The position numbers and the translations under genes are program-made. The notes beneath the pieces were generated by a model that saw only the letters and a program-made list of their open reading frames with translations, had not been told where the DNA came from and made no database searches. Positions 19,668 to 29,059 of a DNA stretch of 64,000 bases are shown here, one piece after another. The stretch's first letter is position 1. Each line of letters starts with the position of its first letter. Origin of the DNA: CAIWHR01 sp963816925 (GTDB lineage Bacteria; Pseudomonadota; Gammaproteobacteria; Burkholderiales; Casimicrobiaceae); assembly GCA_963816925.1 (NCBI GenBank), contig CAWFMY010000027.1, positions 310,001 to 374,000 on the forward strand, in the 5' to 3' direction.

Positions 19668-20557
19668 GCATCGGGCTGCTTCTGCTGCCCGATTTCCTGC
19701 TCATCGCGCTCGGCGTGGCGCTGAAGCGGGTGCGCGGATTCGACGCGGCCTTCTGGACCGGCGTGGAACGGCTCGTCTATTTCGTGCTGTTCCCCGCGCT
19801 GCTGTTCCGGTCGCTCGCGACGTCGCCGCTCGGCCTCGCGGACGCAGGCCGCCTGGCCGCGGTGGGACTTGCGTTCACGCTCGCCGGGATGTTGCTTGCA
19901 GCACTCGCGCAGCCGCTGTTCCGGCTGCCGCATGCAACGTTCGCGGCTTGCTTCCAGTGCGGGTTTCGCTTCAACACGTACATCGCGCTGGCCGTCGCCA
20001 GCCGCATCGGCGGCGACGTCGCGGTCGCCGCGATCAGCGTGCTCATCGGTGTCCTGGTGCCGGTGGTGAACATCGCCGCGGTGGCGATGCTGGCGCGCGG
20101 CCAGGGCGGCCGGATCGCCGTCGAGCTCGCGCGCAATCCGCTCGTGCTCGCGTGCCTCGCGGGCATGGCCTGGAAGGCCGCGGCGCTGCCGCTGCCCGAG
20201 CTCCCATCGCATGTGCTCGCGACGCTTTCCAGCGCGGCGGTGCCGTTGGGCCTGCTCGCGGTCGGGGCCGGATTGAAGTTCGTGCGCGCGACCCTGCCCC
20301 CGGCCGCGCTTGCGTGGTGGAACGGCGTCAAGCTCGTCGCCGTGCCGGCGGTTGCCTACGTGCTCGCGAATTTCGCCGGCCTGTCGCCGCTGGAACGGCA
20401 GGTCGCCGTCGCAATGGCCGCGGTGCCGACGGCGCCCTCCGCCTACATCCTCGCAACGCAGATGACGGGCCACGGCGCGCCAGTCGCCTTGCTGATCAGC
20501 ACGGGAACGCTGCTTGCGGCCGTCACGCTTCCGCTGTGGATCGCGCTGGTGAGTTGA
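19664..20557 (+). CDS. AEC-family (auxin efflux carrier) permease
   Basis: 297 residues, about ten hydrophobic segments, of the AEC/BASS-like fold used by malonate/auxin-type carriers. The GTG start at 19664 overlaps the rfaE2 stop (GTGA), so it is translationally coupled. Recognisable parts are the N-terminal PDFLLIALG segment, the mid-chain QCGFRFNTYIALA and the C-terminal AVPTAPSAYILATQMTG with the helix-breaking prolines expected of this fold. The substrate cannot be told from the sequence. Confidence 0.85.
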   Translation: MSIGLLLLPDFLLIALGVALKRVRGFDAAFWTGVERLVYFVLFPALLFRSLATSPLGLADAGRLAAVGLAFTLAGMLLAALAQPLFRLPHATFAACFQCGFRFNTYIALAVASRIGGDVAVAAISVLIGVLVPVVNIAAVAMLARGQGGRIAVELARNPLVLACLAGMAWKAAALPLPELPSHVLATLSSAAVPLGLLAVGAGLKFVRATLPPAALAWWNGVKLVAVPAVAYVLANFAGLSPLERQVAVAMAAVPTAPSAYILATQMTGHGAPVALLISTGTLLAAVTLPLWIALVS

Positions 20558-20574
20558 TGAGCGCGCTGGCTGTT

Positions 20575-20925
20575 GCCTCGGCCTCCGCACCGCGATTGAA
20601 GTTCGTGGGGCCTGTGGGGTCGGCCTCATGCGCCGGCTCGCGATCGCTCGCTCCCACTTGCCTTCGGCGTGGGCCTCGGCTCGCCGCTCGCGCCTCGGCC
20701 TCCGCAATGGAATTGGAACACGGGGGCCGTTGGGTCGGCCTCATGCGCCGACTCGCGATCGCTCGCTCCCCCTTGCCTTCGGCGTGGGGCCCCGGCTCGC
20801 CGCTCGCGCCTCGGCCTCCGCAATGGAATTGGAACACGGGAGGCACGTTGGGTCGGCCTCATGCGCCGACTCGCGATCGCTCGCTCCCCCTTGCCTTCGG
20901 CGTGGGGCCCCGGCTCGCCGCTCGC
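20575..20925. repeat. Three tandem copies of a 117-bp repeat
   Basis: Copies begin at 20575, 20692 and 20808, each opening with GCCTCGGCCTCCGC and ending CGGCTCGCCGCTCGC. Copies 2 and 3 are nearly identical, while copy 1 differs in its first third. The repeats contain short open frames on both strands but no gene. They fill the gap between the AEC gene and the convergent J-like gene. A partial dispersed copy lies at 45785-45840. Confidence 0.9.
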
Positions 20926-20929
20926 GGCG

Positions 20930-22757
20930 CTACCGCCGATTGCGGTTGATGAAGTCGGCGACGATGCCCTTCTGGCTCCGGTCGATGGCGGCATCGAGCG
21001 TGCGGTCGTTCGGGTCGTACTGCTTCGCCTTGCGGAATGCGTTGATCGCGTCCTGGTGATAGCCCTGCGCCTGCAGCGCCTGGCCGAGGCAGCGCCACGC
21101 CTCGGAGTTGCCGAGCTCGAGGTCGGTCCAGGCGCGGCATAGCTCGGCGGCCCGTCGCCAGTTGCCCGCCTGCAGCATCCGCGGCCCCTCCACCTTGAGG
21201 ACCGCAGCACGCGCCTTCCGGTCGGCGAATTCGGCCGCAAGCTCGGGATCGACCGGCCCCGTGTCTTCCACACGCACGGGCGGCGGCGTGACGACGCTCG
21301 GCACCGGCGCGGCCGCGGGGGCCGCGGACTTGATGCCGCCGCTGACGCCCGACGTGCCGAGACGCGACAATCCGCTCGGGAACAGCGATTGCGCCGAGGG
21401 CAGCGCCTCGGTCAACGACGTGCGCGCCCAGCTGATCGACTGCGCCATGGGCTGGTGCCACGCGACGCCGTAGAGCCACAGCATCGCGGCGAGTCCGCAC
21501 ACGCCGGTCACCGCATTGAGCACGCCCGGCGGCCCATGGGTGACAAGGCAGTCCTGCGCGAAGTCCCAGTCGGTCTCCTGGTTCTGCGAAACCTTTTCGT
21601 AGGCGACGGCGATGAGGATCGGCGCAAGCAGCGGAAAGCCGCAGCCGACCCCTTCCCACCATACGCGGAACGCGCGCCGCAGCCCGCGGCGCACCTGCGA
21701 GCGCGTGTCGCGGACTCGCATAGGCATCGGAGATCGAGAACTGCAGGTAACAGCCGAAGAGCCACTTGCCCGGCGTCGTCTGCAGCGCGGCGATCAACAG
21801 CGCCTCGATCGGCACCCAGGTGCCGGTGATCAACATCGGGGCGAGCAGCGGATGCCCGACCCAGAAGGCGAGCGTGTCGGGCATCGCGCCGGCGCCGCGC
21901 AACTCGGACAGCAGCAGCGCAAGGACGAGACCCCAGATCGCGTAATCGAAGAGCCGCGCCGCCAGGCGGTTCCACGGTCGCGGCTCGCTGGTTCGGCCCG
22001 CCTTCGCGCGCTCGAGCTCCGCCATGCGAAGCTGGAAGATCCAGCTCGCGTCTTCCTGCGGCTGGTTGGTGCCGAGGAACACGCTCTTCTCGCGGCGCCA
22101 GTTGAGGATCGCGAGGTCCGTCGTCGGAATCAGCACGGGCGACGGCGTGCCGCGCCTCCGGCGCGACCAGGCCACGCCATGGACGATGCCGTAGACGATC
22201 GTCAGCACCAGCAGCGTGAGCGTGAGCCACACGAGCACCTGCTTCGCGACCAGGACCGTGTCGGCGGGCGTGACCGCGACGATGGCTGCGGCGATGAACG
22301 CGCCGAAGAGGACGCACAGTCCCGCGGTCACGAGCGTCGAGCGGCCGAACGACGCGACGCGCTCCGTGAGACCCGGGTGATGGAAAATGCGCTCCGCCGG
22401 AGGCACCTCGCCGTCGAGGCCCGTCTCCAGGATCTCGTCCTGCTCCGGCTCGGGCTCGGGCGGCTTCACGTCCGTCTGCTCGCCCGCTTCCGCCATGGCG
22501 TTGCTGACGACGTGCGCGATCCGCTGTTCGGTCGTGCCGTCCGAAACCGACAGCTCCTCGTCGTAGCGGACGCGCCGTTCGTGGTCGCTCAGTATGCGGC
22601 TGGCATGATTGATGAAGCGCAATGCCTCTTCGACATTGCCCTGTCCATCCCGCGTCTTCGCATAATATTTGCGGATCAGCCGGCGCAGCGCGGCCCGGAC
22701 CTCCTCATCCGAGGCGGCCTGCGGTATTCCCAGCGCTTCGTACAGCGTCGCTCGCAT
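20930..22757 (-). CDS. J-like / RDD / TPR membrane protein (frameshifted)
   Basis: About 608 residues after removing one extra base near 21719. Residues 1-70 resemble a J domain (LYEALGIPQAASDEEVRAAL, then ALRFINHASRILSDHERR), but the HPD tripeptide that activates Hsp70 is replaced by AKTRD. Two hydrophobic segments follow (about 145-200), then an RDD-type membrane domain (PWNRLAARLFDYAIWGLVLALLL and on) and a C-terminal TPR-like stretch (EAWRCLGQALQAQGYHQDAINAF). It is probably an inner-membrane scaffold and is unlikely to be a true DnaK co-chaperone. The ATG is at 22757. It lies downstream of rplS but beyond that terminator. Confidence 0.75.
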
Positions 22758-22912
22758 CGTGGTGACGGCATGCCGGAACGTGCCGGCCAGGGTGTTGCCT
22801 TGTTGCAGGAATCTTCGGGGAAATCCGCGTTCCTAGGCAAGGGGAGTTAAGCAAGAAGCAGGCCGATTCCGGGAAAATGGGCCGAAATCGCCGGGAGCAA
22901 CCGACAAATGAC

Positions 22913-22939
22913 AAGGGCAACCCGAAAGTTGCCCTTTTT
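22913..22939 (-). terminator. Terminator after rplS
   Basis: A 9-bp perfect stem AAGGGCAAC / GTTGCCCTT with a 6-base loop lies 19 bases past the rplS stop. The best T-tract (TTTTT) is on the plus strand; on the minus strand it is followed by GTCATTT. It is therefore probably bidirectional and closes the rpsP-rplS operon. Confidence 0.75.
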
Positions 22940-22957
22940 GCGATACGTCCGAAGGGT

Positions 22958-23338
22958 CTATTCCCCGGACTTTTCCTTGTGCGTGTGCGCCAGCTTTTCG
23001 CGGATGCGCGCCGACTTGCCCGAGCGGTCCCGCAGGTAATAGAGCTTCGCCCGGCGCACGTCGCCTTTGCGTTTCACCTCGATCGAGGCGAGCAGCGGCG
23101 AATAGGTCTGGAAGGTGCGCTCGACGCCTTCGCCGCTCGAGATCTTGCGCACGACGAACGACGAATTGAGGCCGCGGTTGCGCTTCGCGATGACCACGCC
23201 CTCGTAGGCCTGCACGCGCTTGCGCTCGCCTTCGACGACGCTCACGTTGACGATGACGGTGTCGCCCGGCGCGAATTCGGGAATCGTCTTCCCCAGCCGC
23301 GCGATTTCTTCCTTTTCCAGCATTTCGATGACGTTCAT
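22958..23338 (-). CDS. rplS: 50S ribosomal protein L19
   Basis: 126 residues, normal length for L19 at the 30S-50S interface. Recognisable: FAPGDTVIVNVSVVEGERKRVQAYEG, RNRGLNSSFVVRKIS, GVERTFQTYSPLL and RRAKLYYLRDR. It is the last gene of the rpsP-rimM-trmD-rplS operon, 87 bases after trmD, and is followed by a terminator. Confidence 0.97.
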   Translation of the reverse strand: MNVIEMLEKEEIARLGKTIPEFAPGDTVIVNVSVVEGERKRVQAYEGVVIAKRNRGLNSSFVVRKISSGEGVERTFQTYSPLLASIEVKRKGDVRRAKLYYLRDRSGKSARIREKLAHTHKEKSGE

Positions 23339-23425
23339 GACGCGTGTTCTCCGTTCGTTGCGATGTGGCGGGCAGCGCAGGGCGACCCCTGATGCGCGCG
23401 CTTTGTTGTGACGGCCGTCTTCACC

Positions 23426-24208
23426 CTACTGCTGCCGCGACCGGCTCCGATACGCCGCGAGCAGCATCTCTTCTTCCTTCGTCAGCGTCCGGCTTTCCAG
23501 CAACCCGGGCCGCCGTTCCTTCGTCCTGCCCAGCGACTGCATCAGCCGCCACTTGCGAATATCCTCGTGGTGCCCCGACAACAGCTCCTCGGGGACGCCA
23601 TCGCTTCCTTCGCCCGCCTTGCCGGCCAGGCGCTCGGGCCGCGTGTAATGCGGGCAATCGAGCAGCCCCGCCGCGAACGAGTCCTGCGCGGCCGATTCGG
23701 CGTCGTTCAGCACGCCGGGACGCTGCCGCACGACCGCGTCCATCAGCATCAGCGCGGGAAGCTCGCCGCCCGAGACGACGAACTCGCCGATGGCGATCTC
23801 CTCGTCGACCTCGCGCGCGACGAACCGCTCGTCGATCCCTTCATATCTGCCCGCCACCAGCACGTACGCCGTCGCGTCGGCCGCCGCCGCGAGCTCCGCG
23901 ACGCGCCGGTGCGTCAGCGGCGTGCCCGCCGGCGACAGGTGAATCGTCCGCGTCGCCGCGTATCCCGCCTCGCGCTGCGCCGCCCTTGCCGCCGCGACCG
24001 CCTGCGCGAGCGGCTCCGCCAACATTACCATCCCCGGCCCGCCGCCGTACGGGCGGTCATCGACGGTCCGGTGGTTGTCCGTCGTGAAATCGCGCGGGTT
24101 CCACGTTGCGAGCCGCCATAAACCGCGTTCCAGCGCGCGTCCCGTGACGCCGAAGCGCGACGCGTGATCGACAAGTTCCGGAAACAGCGTGACGACGTCG
24201 ATCCTCAT
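23426..24208 (-). CDS. trmD: tRNA (guanine37-N1)-methyltransferase TrmD
   Basis: 260 residues; SPOUT-class enzyme that methylates G37 next to the anticodon and so prevents +1 slippage. MRIDVVTLFPELVDH start, PYGGGPGMVM, then the knot region LVAGRYEGIDERFVAR and EFVVSGGELPALMLMDAV with the SAM-binding turns. Normal length. It is 18 bases after rimM in the ribosomal operon. Confidence 0.97.
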   Translation of the reverse strand: MRIDVVTLFPELVDHASRFGVTGRALERGLWRLATWNPRDFTTDNHRTVDDRPYGGGPGMVMLAEPLAQAVAAARAAQREAGYAATRTIHLSPAGTPLTHRRVAELAAAADATAYVLVAGRYEGIDERFVAREVDEEIAIGEFVVSGGELPALMLMDAVVRQRPGVLNDAESAAQDSFAAGLLDCPHYTRPERLAGKAGEGSDGVPEELLSGHHEDIRKWRLMQSLGRTKERRPGLLESRTLTKEEEMLLAAYRSRSRQQ

Positions 24209-24226
24209 TCGTCACCTCGATTTATC

Positions 24227-24766
24227 CTAGAAATCCTCGCCCCAGTCGACGTCGATCCGCCGTGCCGCGAGATCGACGCGATCGACGATCGCCGCCACAT
24301 ACGGGATCAGCCGATCCGGACCAGCCTCGCCTGCCGGCCGCGCGACCCGCAGCAGCGGATGCGCGCCATGCGCCAGCACTTCCGCCACCTCGCCGAGCCT
24401 CGCGCCTTCCCGGTTGACCACCGCGAGGCCCTCGAGGTCGACCCAGTAGATCTCGTCCTTCTTCGTCCGCGGAAGCGCGGCACGCGGCACCCCGACCTCG
24501 GCGCCCCGCAGGGCCAGCGCATCCTCGCGATTGGCGACACCTGCAAGCGCCACCAGCAGGACGCCCGAATGCATGCGGCCCGCCGTCTTCCGCACTTCGC
24601 GCCACGTCGTGTCGCGCGGAGAACGCATCCACCATGTCGCGTAATCGAGCAGCGCTTCCGGCGCCTGCGATACCGGCTGGACCTTGACCCAGCCCCGCAC
24701 GCCGTGGGGAACCAGGACCCGGCCCATCACCACGATGCCGTCCGGCGCGGGCGCCGCCGAGGGCAC
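24227..24766 (-). CDS. rimM: Ribosome maturation factor RimM
   Basis: 179 residues; assists 30S head assembly by binding S19. The N-terminal beta-barrel has VMGRVLVPHGVRGWVKVQP. The C-terminal PRC-barrel has DEIYWVDLEGLAVVN and LIPYVAAIVDRVDLAARRI with VDW at the end, all family features. It lies between rpsP and trmD. Confidence 0.96.
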   Translation of the reverse strand: MPSAAPAPDGIVVMGRVLVPHGVRGWVKVQPVSQAPEALLDYATWWMRSPRDTTWREVRKTAGRMHSGVLLVALAGVANREDALALRGAEVGVPRAALPRTKKDEIYWVDLEGLAVVNREGARLGEVAEVLAHGAHPLLRVARPAGEAGPDRLIPYVAAIVDRVDLAARRIDVDWGEDF

Positions 24767-24783
24767 GGGGCCGGCGGCGAAGG

Positions 24784-25059
24784 TCAGGCCACCGCAGGCG
24801 CGGCCGCGGGTTTCGCGGGCGCCGCGGATTTCTTCACGAGGCCCGCCACCGTGTCCGACAGCTTGGCGCCGCGCTCCTGCCAGAAGCTGATCCGGTCCTG
24901 CGCGATGCGCAAGCCCTCTTCGCCTTCACCGGCGATCGGGTTGTAGAAACCGACGCGCTCGATGAAGCGGCCATCGCGGCGGTTGTGCGAGTCGGCGACG
25001 ACGATGTTGAAGAAGGGGCGCTTTTTGGCGCCGCCGCGAGCTAGTCGAATGACAACCAT
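24784..25059 (-). CDS. rpsP: 30S ribosomal protein S16
   Basis: 91 residues with the S16 core MVVIRLARGGAKKRPFFNIV and RRDGRFIERVGFYNP, and an Ala/Pro-rich tail common in betaproteobacteria. It is the first gene of the operon, with a well-placed promoter 35-65 bases upstream of its ATG. Confidence 0.97.
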   Translation of the reverse strand: MVVIRLARGGAKKRPFFNIVVADSHNRRDGRFIERVGFYNPIAGEGEEGLRIAQDRISFWQERGAKLSDTVAGLVKKSAAPAKPAAAPAVA

Positions 25060-25093
25060 GGTCGATGCGTCCGTTATCGGAGAAAAGTCTTTA

Positions 25094-25123
25094 ATTATAC
25101 GAGGAAAATGGCACCGGCGGCAA
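25094..25123 (-). promoter_or_regulatory. Sigma70 promoter of the rpsP operon
   Basis: On the minus strand TTGCCG (25118-25123), an 18-base spacer and a perfect TATAAT (25094-25099) lie 35 bases before the rpsP ATG, with an AT-rich discriminator. Nothing else is recognisable in the rpsP-ffh gap. Confidence 0.7.
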
Positions 25124-25240
25124 GGTGGCGGTCCGCAAAACGCCCCGGGGCATTCCGAGCCGGGCTCATCTCAGCCGTGGCGCGCAACCTGTTGATTTAA
25201 AATATTTTCCAGTTTCGCGAGGGCGGCGAGGCGGCGGCGA

Positions 25241-26587
25241 TCACCGCAGGCCGGGCAGCATTCCCTTCATCCCCCGCAGCATCTTCTGCATCCCGCCCTT
25301 CGCGACCATCTTCATCATCTTCTGCGTCTGCTCGAATTGCGCGAGGAGCTGGTTCACTTCCTGCACCGAAACGCCGGCGCCGGCCGCGATCCGGCGCTTG
25401 CGCGACGCCTTGAGGATTTCCGGCTTGACGCGCTCGGCCCGGGTCATCGAATTGATGATGCCCTCGATGCGCGCGATCTTCTTTTCGCTGACGTTCGTGT
25501 TCTGCGCGGCACGCGCGAGCTCCGCGGGCAGCTTGTCCATCATGCCGGCGACGCCGCCCATCTTGCGCATCTGGGCGATCTGCGCCTTGAAGTCGTCGAG
25601 GTCGAATCCCTTGCCGGACTTGACCTTTTTCGCGAGCTTCTCGGCTTCGGCGACATCGACCGACTTGTGCGCATCCTCGATCAGCGACATGACGTCACCC
25701 ATGCCGAGAATGCGCGAAGCCATCCGCTCGGGGTGGAACACCTCGAGCCCGTCGATCTTTTCCGCGACCCCGACGAACTTGATCGGCGCGCCGGTGACCT
25801 GCCGCACCGACAGCGCGGCGCCGCCGCGCGCGTCGCCGTCGAGCTTGGTGAGGATCACGCCGGTGAGCGGCAGCGTGTCGCGGAACGCGCGCGCCGTGTT
25901 GACCGCGTCCTGCCCTTGCATCGCATCGACGACGAACAGGGTCTCGATCGGTTTCGCGGCGGAATGCACGTCGGCGATCTCGCGCATCATCGCGTCGTCG
26001 ATCGCGAGCCGGCCGGCCGTGTCGACGATCACGACGTCGTGGTAGTGCTTGCGCGCCCAGTCGATCGCCGCGGCGGCGATGGCGACGGGCCGCTCGCCGA
26101 CGGCCGAGGGAAAGAAATCCACGCCCACCTGTGTGGACAGCGTCTGCAGCTGCAGGATCGCGGCGGGCCGGTAGACGTCGGTGGAAACGAGCAGCACCTT
26201 TTTCTTCTGCTCCTTCAGCAGGCGCGCGAGCTTCGCGGCGGTCGTCGTCTTGCCGGCGCCCTGCAGACCGGCGAGCAGCAGGACGGCGGGGGGCTGCGTC
26301 GCGAAATCGAGCGGCGCGGCCGCCGTCCCCATCAACGCGGCGAGCTCGCGATGGACGACGCCGATCAGCGCCTGTCCCGGCGACAGCGATCCCACGACTT
26401 CCTCGCCGACCGCTTTTTCCTTCACGGCGGCAATGAAATCCTTGACGACCGGCAGCGCGACGTCGGCCTCGAGAAGCGCCAGGCGAACTTCGCGCAGGGC
26501 GTCGGCGATGTTCGCGTCGGTGAGGCGCGCCTCGCCGCGCAACGATTTGACGACGCGCGAAAGCCGTTGGGTAAGGGTGTCGAACAT
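25241..26587 (-). CDS. ffh: Signal recognition particle GTPase Ffh
   Basis: 448 residues; binds 4.5S RNA and signal sequences and delivers ribosomes to FtsY. N domain 1-95; G domain with GLQGAGKTT (107-115), DTAGRL and TKLDGDARGG; Met-rich M domain ending QKMMKMVAKGGMQKMLRGM. ATG 26587 is chosen because family homology begins at MFDTLTQRLSRV; the open frame upstream is unrelated. It diverges from ypjD, the same neighbourhood as in E. coli (rplS to ffh, ypjD, corB). Confidence 0.97.
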   Translation of the reverse strand: MFDTLTQRLSRVVKSLRGEARLTDANIADALREVRLALLEADVALPVVKDFIAAVKEKAVGEEVVGSLSPGQALIGVVHRELAALMGTAAAPLDFATQPPAVLLLAGLQGAGKTTTAAKLARLLKEQKKKVLLVSTDVYRPAAILQLQTLSTQVGVDFFPSAVGERPVAIAAAAIDWARKHYHDVVIVDTAGRLAIDDAMMREIADVHSAAKPIETLFVVDAMQGQDAVNTARAFRDTLPLTGVILTKLDGDARGGAALSVRQVTGAPIKFVGVAEKIDGLEVFHPERMASRILGMGDVMSLIEDAHKSVDVAEAEKLAKKVKSGKGFDLDDFKAQIAQMRKMGGVAGMMDKLPAELARAAQNTNVSEKKIARIEGIINSMTRAERVKPEILKASRKRRIAAGAGVSVQEVNQLLAQFEQTQKMMKMVAKGGMQKMLRGMKGMLPGLR

Positions 26588-26694
26588 CGGGATTCCCGGG
26601 TGAGATCGGCCGCGGCCGGGCCGGCGGCGGCGCTGCGGTACTGAGGTAAACTGCGCTACGGCGGCTCGAGGCCGCAAGCCGCAATCGAAAGCCG

Positions 26695-27519
26695 ATGATT
26701 TTACTCCACGTCGCGGTCGCCACCCTGTACGCGCTGGCTGCGTGGGTGCTCTGGCCAAAGCCGGTCGCCAATGCGCCCGGCGCCGGTGCGGCGGCTTCCC
26801 GCACGTCGATATCGTGGAACGCGATGCTCGTCCCCGCGGCGCTGCTGCTGCACGCGTGGATGGCCGGCCGCGAATTCGCGACCCCGGAAGGCCTCGACCT
26901 CAGCCTGCCCAATGCGGTGTCGGTCGTCGCGGCGCTCGTCGCGCTCGTGGCGTGGGCATCGGGCCTGCTGCAGACGCTGCCGGCGATCGGCACCGTGGTG
27001 CTGCCGGTCGCGGCGGTCGCGTCGCTGGTGCCGGCCTTCGTCGCCAACCCGCACCGGTTCCCCTACGGCGACGAGCCCTGGGCCGCGCTGCACATCGCGG
27101 TCGCGCTGGTCTCCTATTCGCTGTTTCTCGTCGCCGCGCTGCAGGCGCTGCTCCTGATGGGACTCGAGAAGCGGCTGCGCCGGCACCTGCCGGATCCCGG
27201 CGCCAGCGGGCTGCCGCCCCTGCTCACGCTCGAGCGCTTCCTCTTCCGTCTCGTGACCGTGGGTTTCGTGCTGCTCACGCTGACGCTCGCGAGCGGCATG
27301 CTGTTTTCCGAGCAGATCTTCGGAAAGCCGATGCTGTTCACGCACCGGAACGTCCTTTCCCTGCTTGGTTGGCTCACGTTCGGCGCGCTCCTGCTGGGAC
27401 GCTGGCGCTACGGATGGCGGGGCCGCGTCGCGCTGCGGTGGATCGTCGCCGGCACGGTCTTCGTGTTCCTCGCGTACCTCGGCGAAAAGTTCGTGCTCGA
27501 GGTGCTGCTCAGGCGCTAG
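26695..27519 (+). CDS. ypjD: YpjD/CcsA-like inner-membrane protein
   Basis: 274 residues with eight hydrophobic segments of the cytochrome-c assembly (CcsA/CcmC-type) family. PWAALHIAVALVSYSLFLVAAL contains a conserved His, and LFTHRNVLSLLGWLTFGALLLG another, as for heme-handling relatives. Its exact role is not established; the neighbour CorB suggests a link to divalent-cation homeostasis. The ATG is 107 bases from the divergent ffh start. Confidence 0.85.
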   Translation: MILLHVAVATLYALAAWVLWPKPVANAPGAGAAASRTSISWNAMLVPAALLLHAWMAGREFATPEGLDLSLPNAVSVVAALVALVAWASGLLQTLPAIGTVVLPVAAVASLVPAFVANPHRFPYGDEPWAALHIAVALVSYSLFLVAALQALLLMGLEKRLRRHLPDPGASGLPPLLTLERFLFRLVTVGFVLLTLTLASGMLFSEQIFGKPMLFTHRNVLSLLGWLTFGALLLGRWRYGWRGRVALRWIVAGTVFVFLAYLGEKFVLEVLLRR

Positions 27520-27693
27520 TGTGCTGAGTCAGGAATTCCGAAGGTAAAGGAGCAAGTGAAATCGGGTGTCAGGCGAGGCGCGAGGCCGACAACGTACCTC
27601 GTGGTACGGTGAGGCCGAGCAACAAAGCATGGCGCCCGCTCATTTGGCAACTGAGCGCAGCGAACCATCGAGTGAATTTCTGACTCAGCACAC
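27519..27693. mobile_element. MITE-like element with 20-bp terminal inverted repeats
   Basis: A 175-base segment is bounded by GTGTGCTGAGTCAGGAATTC at 27519-27538 and its inverted copy at 27674-27693, with 19 of 20 positions matching. Its left edge coincides with the last base of the ypjD TAG, and its right edge is the base before the corB ATG. The interior contains a small palindrome (GTACC/GGTAC, about 27594-27607) and no reading frame. There is no transposase nearby. It could be a miniature transposable element or a structured RNA repeat. Confidence 0.6.
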
Positions 27694-29011
27694 ATGGACG
27701 ACATCCCGCTCAGCACGCTCGCGATCGCCGTAGTGCTGCTGCTCCTCGCGTCCGGGTTCTTCTCGATCGCCGAGACGGCGATGATGGCGGCCAACCGGCA
27801 CCGCCTCAAACACCGCGCTCATCGCGGATCGCCCGGCGCGCGCAAGGCGCTTTCGCTGCTCGGAGAGATCGACAAGCTGCTGGGGGTCATCCTGCTCGGC
27901 AACACGCTGGTCGCGGCGGCGGCGGCGACGTTGACCGCGGTCATCACCAAGCGGCTCTACGGCGAAGGCGAGATCGCCCTGGGGCTCGGCACGCTGGCGA
28001 TCACGTTCGCGATCCTCGTGTTTTCGGAGATTGCGCCGAAGGTCGTCGGCGCGGCGCACGCGGACCGCATCGCGCCCGTCGTCAGCTTCGCCCTCGCGCC
28101 GTTGCTCAAGGCGGCGACTCCCGTCGTCTGGTTCGTGAACCTTTTCGTGCAAGGGCTGCTGAAGCTGCTGCGGATCCCGACCGGCTCCGCCATGGGCTCG
28201 AAGCTGACGCAGGAGGAACTCCGTTCGCTCGTGCTCGAAGGGCAGTATTTCCGGGGCAAGCACCGGACGATGCTCGCCAACCTCCTCGACGTCGAGGCGA
28301 TCACCGTCGACGACGTGATGACACCGCGCAACCAGATCCATGCGGTCGACCTCCGCGCCAAGCCAGGTCACCTCGCCCAGCAGCTGGCGACGTCGTATCA
28401 CACGCGGCTCCCGGCGTACGAGGATGAGCTCGACAACATCGTCGGCATCGTGCACCTGAAGCAGGTCGTCGCCCTGCAGCAGGCCGGGACGATCGACGAG
28501 TCCGGCCTGCGCACGATTCTTCGTCCCGGCGTATTTCGTGCCGGCGGGAACGCCGTTGCTCGCGCAATTGCAGCAGTTCCAGACCGATCGCGAGCGCCTC
28601 GGGCTCGTCGTCGACGAGTACGGCGAGCTCCTCGGGCTGCTCACGATCGAGGACATCGTCGAGGAGATCATCGGCGACTTCACGACGCAGGCCCCGGCCG
28701 GCGGCGAATCCTGGGCCCGGGAACCGGACGGCAGCGTCGTCGTCGACGGCATGGCGGCGCTGCGGACCCTCAACCGGAAGCTCGGGACGCATTTTCCGCT
28801 GGATGGGCCCAAGACGCTCAATGGACTGATCGTCGAGCAACTGGGCGAGATCCCGGATGCGGGGACAAAGGTCGCGGTTGCCGGCCAGAAGCTCGAAATC
28901 CTCCAAACCCAGGATCGCGCGGTGAAAGTGGTGCGCCTGCTGCCGCCCGTGGGGCGCGCCCCGCCCCCGCCTTTACAAAGCCAGAGCGGACAGGCATCAT
29001 CAGTTGCTTAA
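27694..29011 (+). CDS. corB: CorB/YfjD-like DUF21-CBS-CorC transporter (frameshifted)
   Basis: About 438 residues. A DUF21 membrane domain (four hydrophobic stretches, FFSIAETAMMAANRHRLKHRA and FSEIAPKVVGA) is followed by a CBS pair (VDDVMTPRNQIHAVD; LGLVVDEYGELLGLLTIEDIVEEIIGDF) and a CorC/HlyC domain. This is the CorB/CNNM-type Mg/Co transport family. One extra G near 28532 breaks the frame between the CBS repeats (LRP then AYFVPAGTPL). It lies next to ypjD as in E. coli. Confidence 0.88.
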
Positions 29012-29059
29012 CTTTTATGCGGTTGGAATAACGCGAAAAGGAACGGTCGAAGCCAATAA

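Noticed and set aside
20575..20925. CRISPR array
   Set aside because: The units are 117 bp, directly adjacent and similar along their whole length, with no constant-repeat/variable-spacer structure and no cas genes.
20626..21273. Hypothetical proteins encoded by the tandem repeat
   Set aside because: The frames exist on both strands only because the repeat lacks stops; there is no start signal or homology.
22913..22939. Terminator for a plus-strand gene
   Set aside because: The T-tract is best on the plus strand, but no plus-strand gene precedes it; it is better read as the bidirectional end of the rplS operon.
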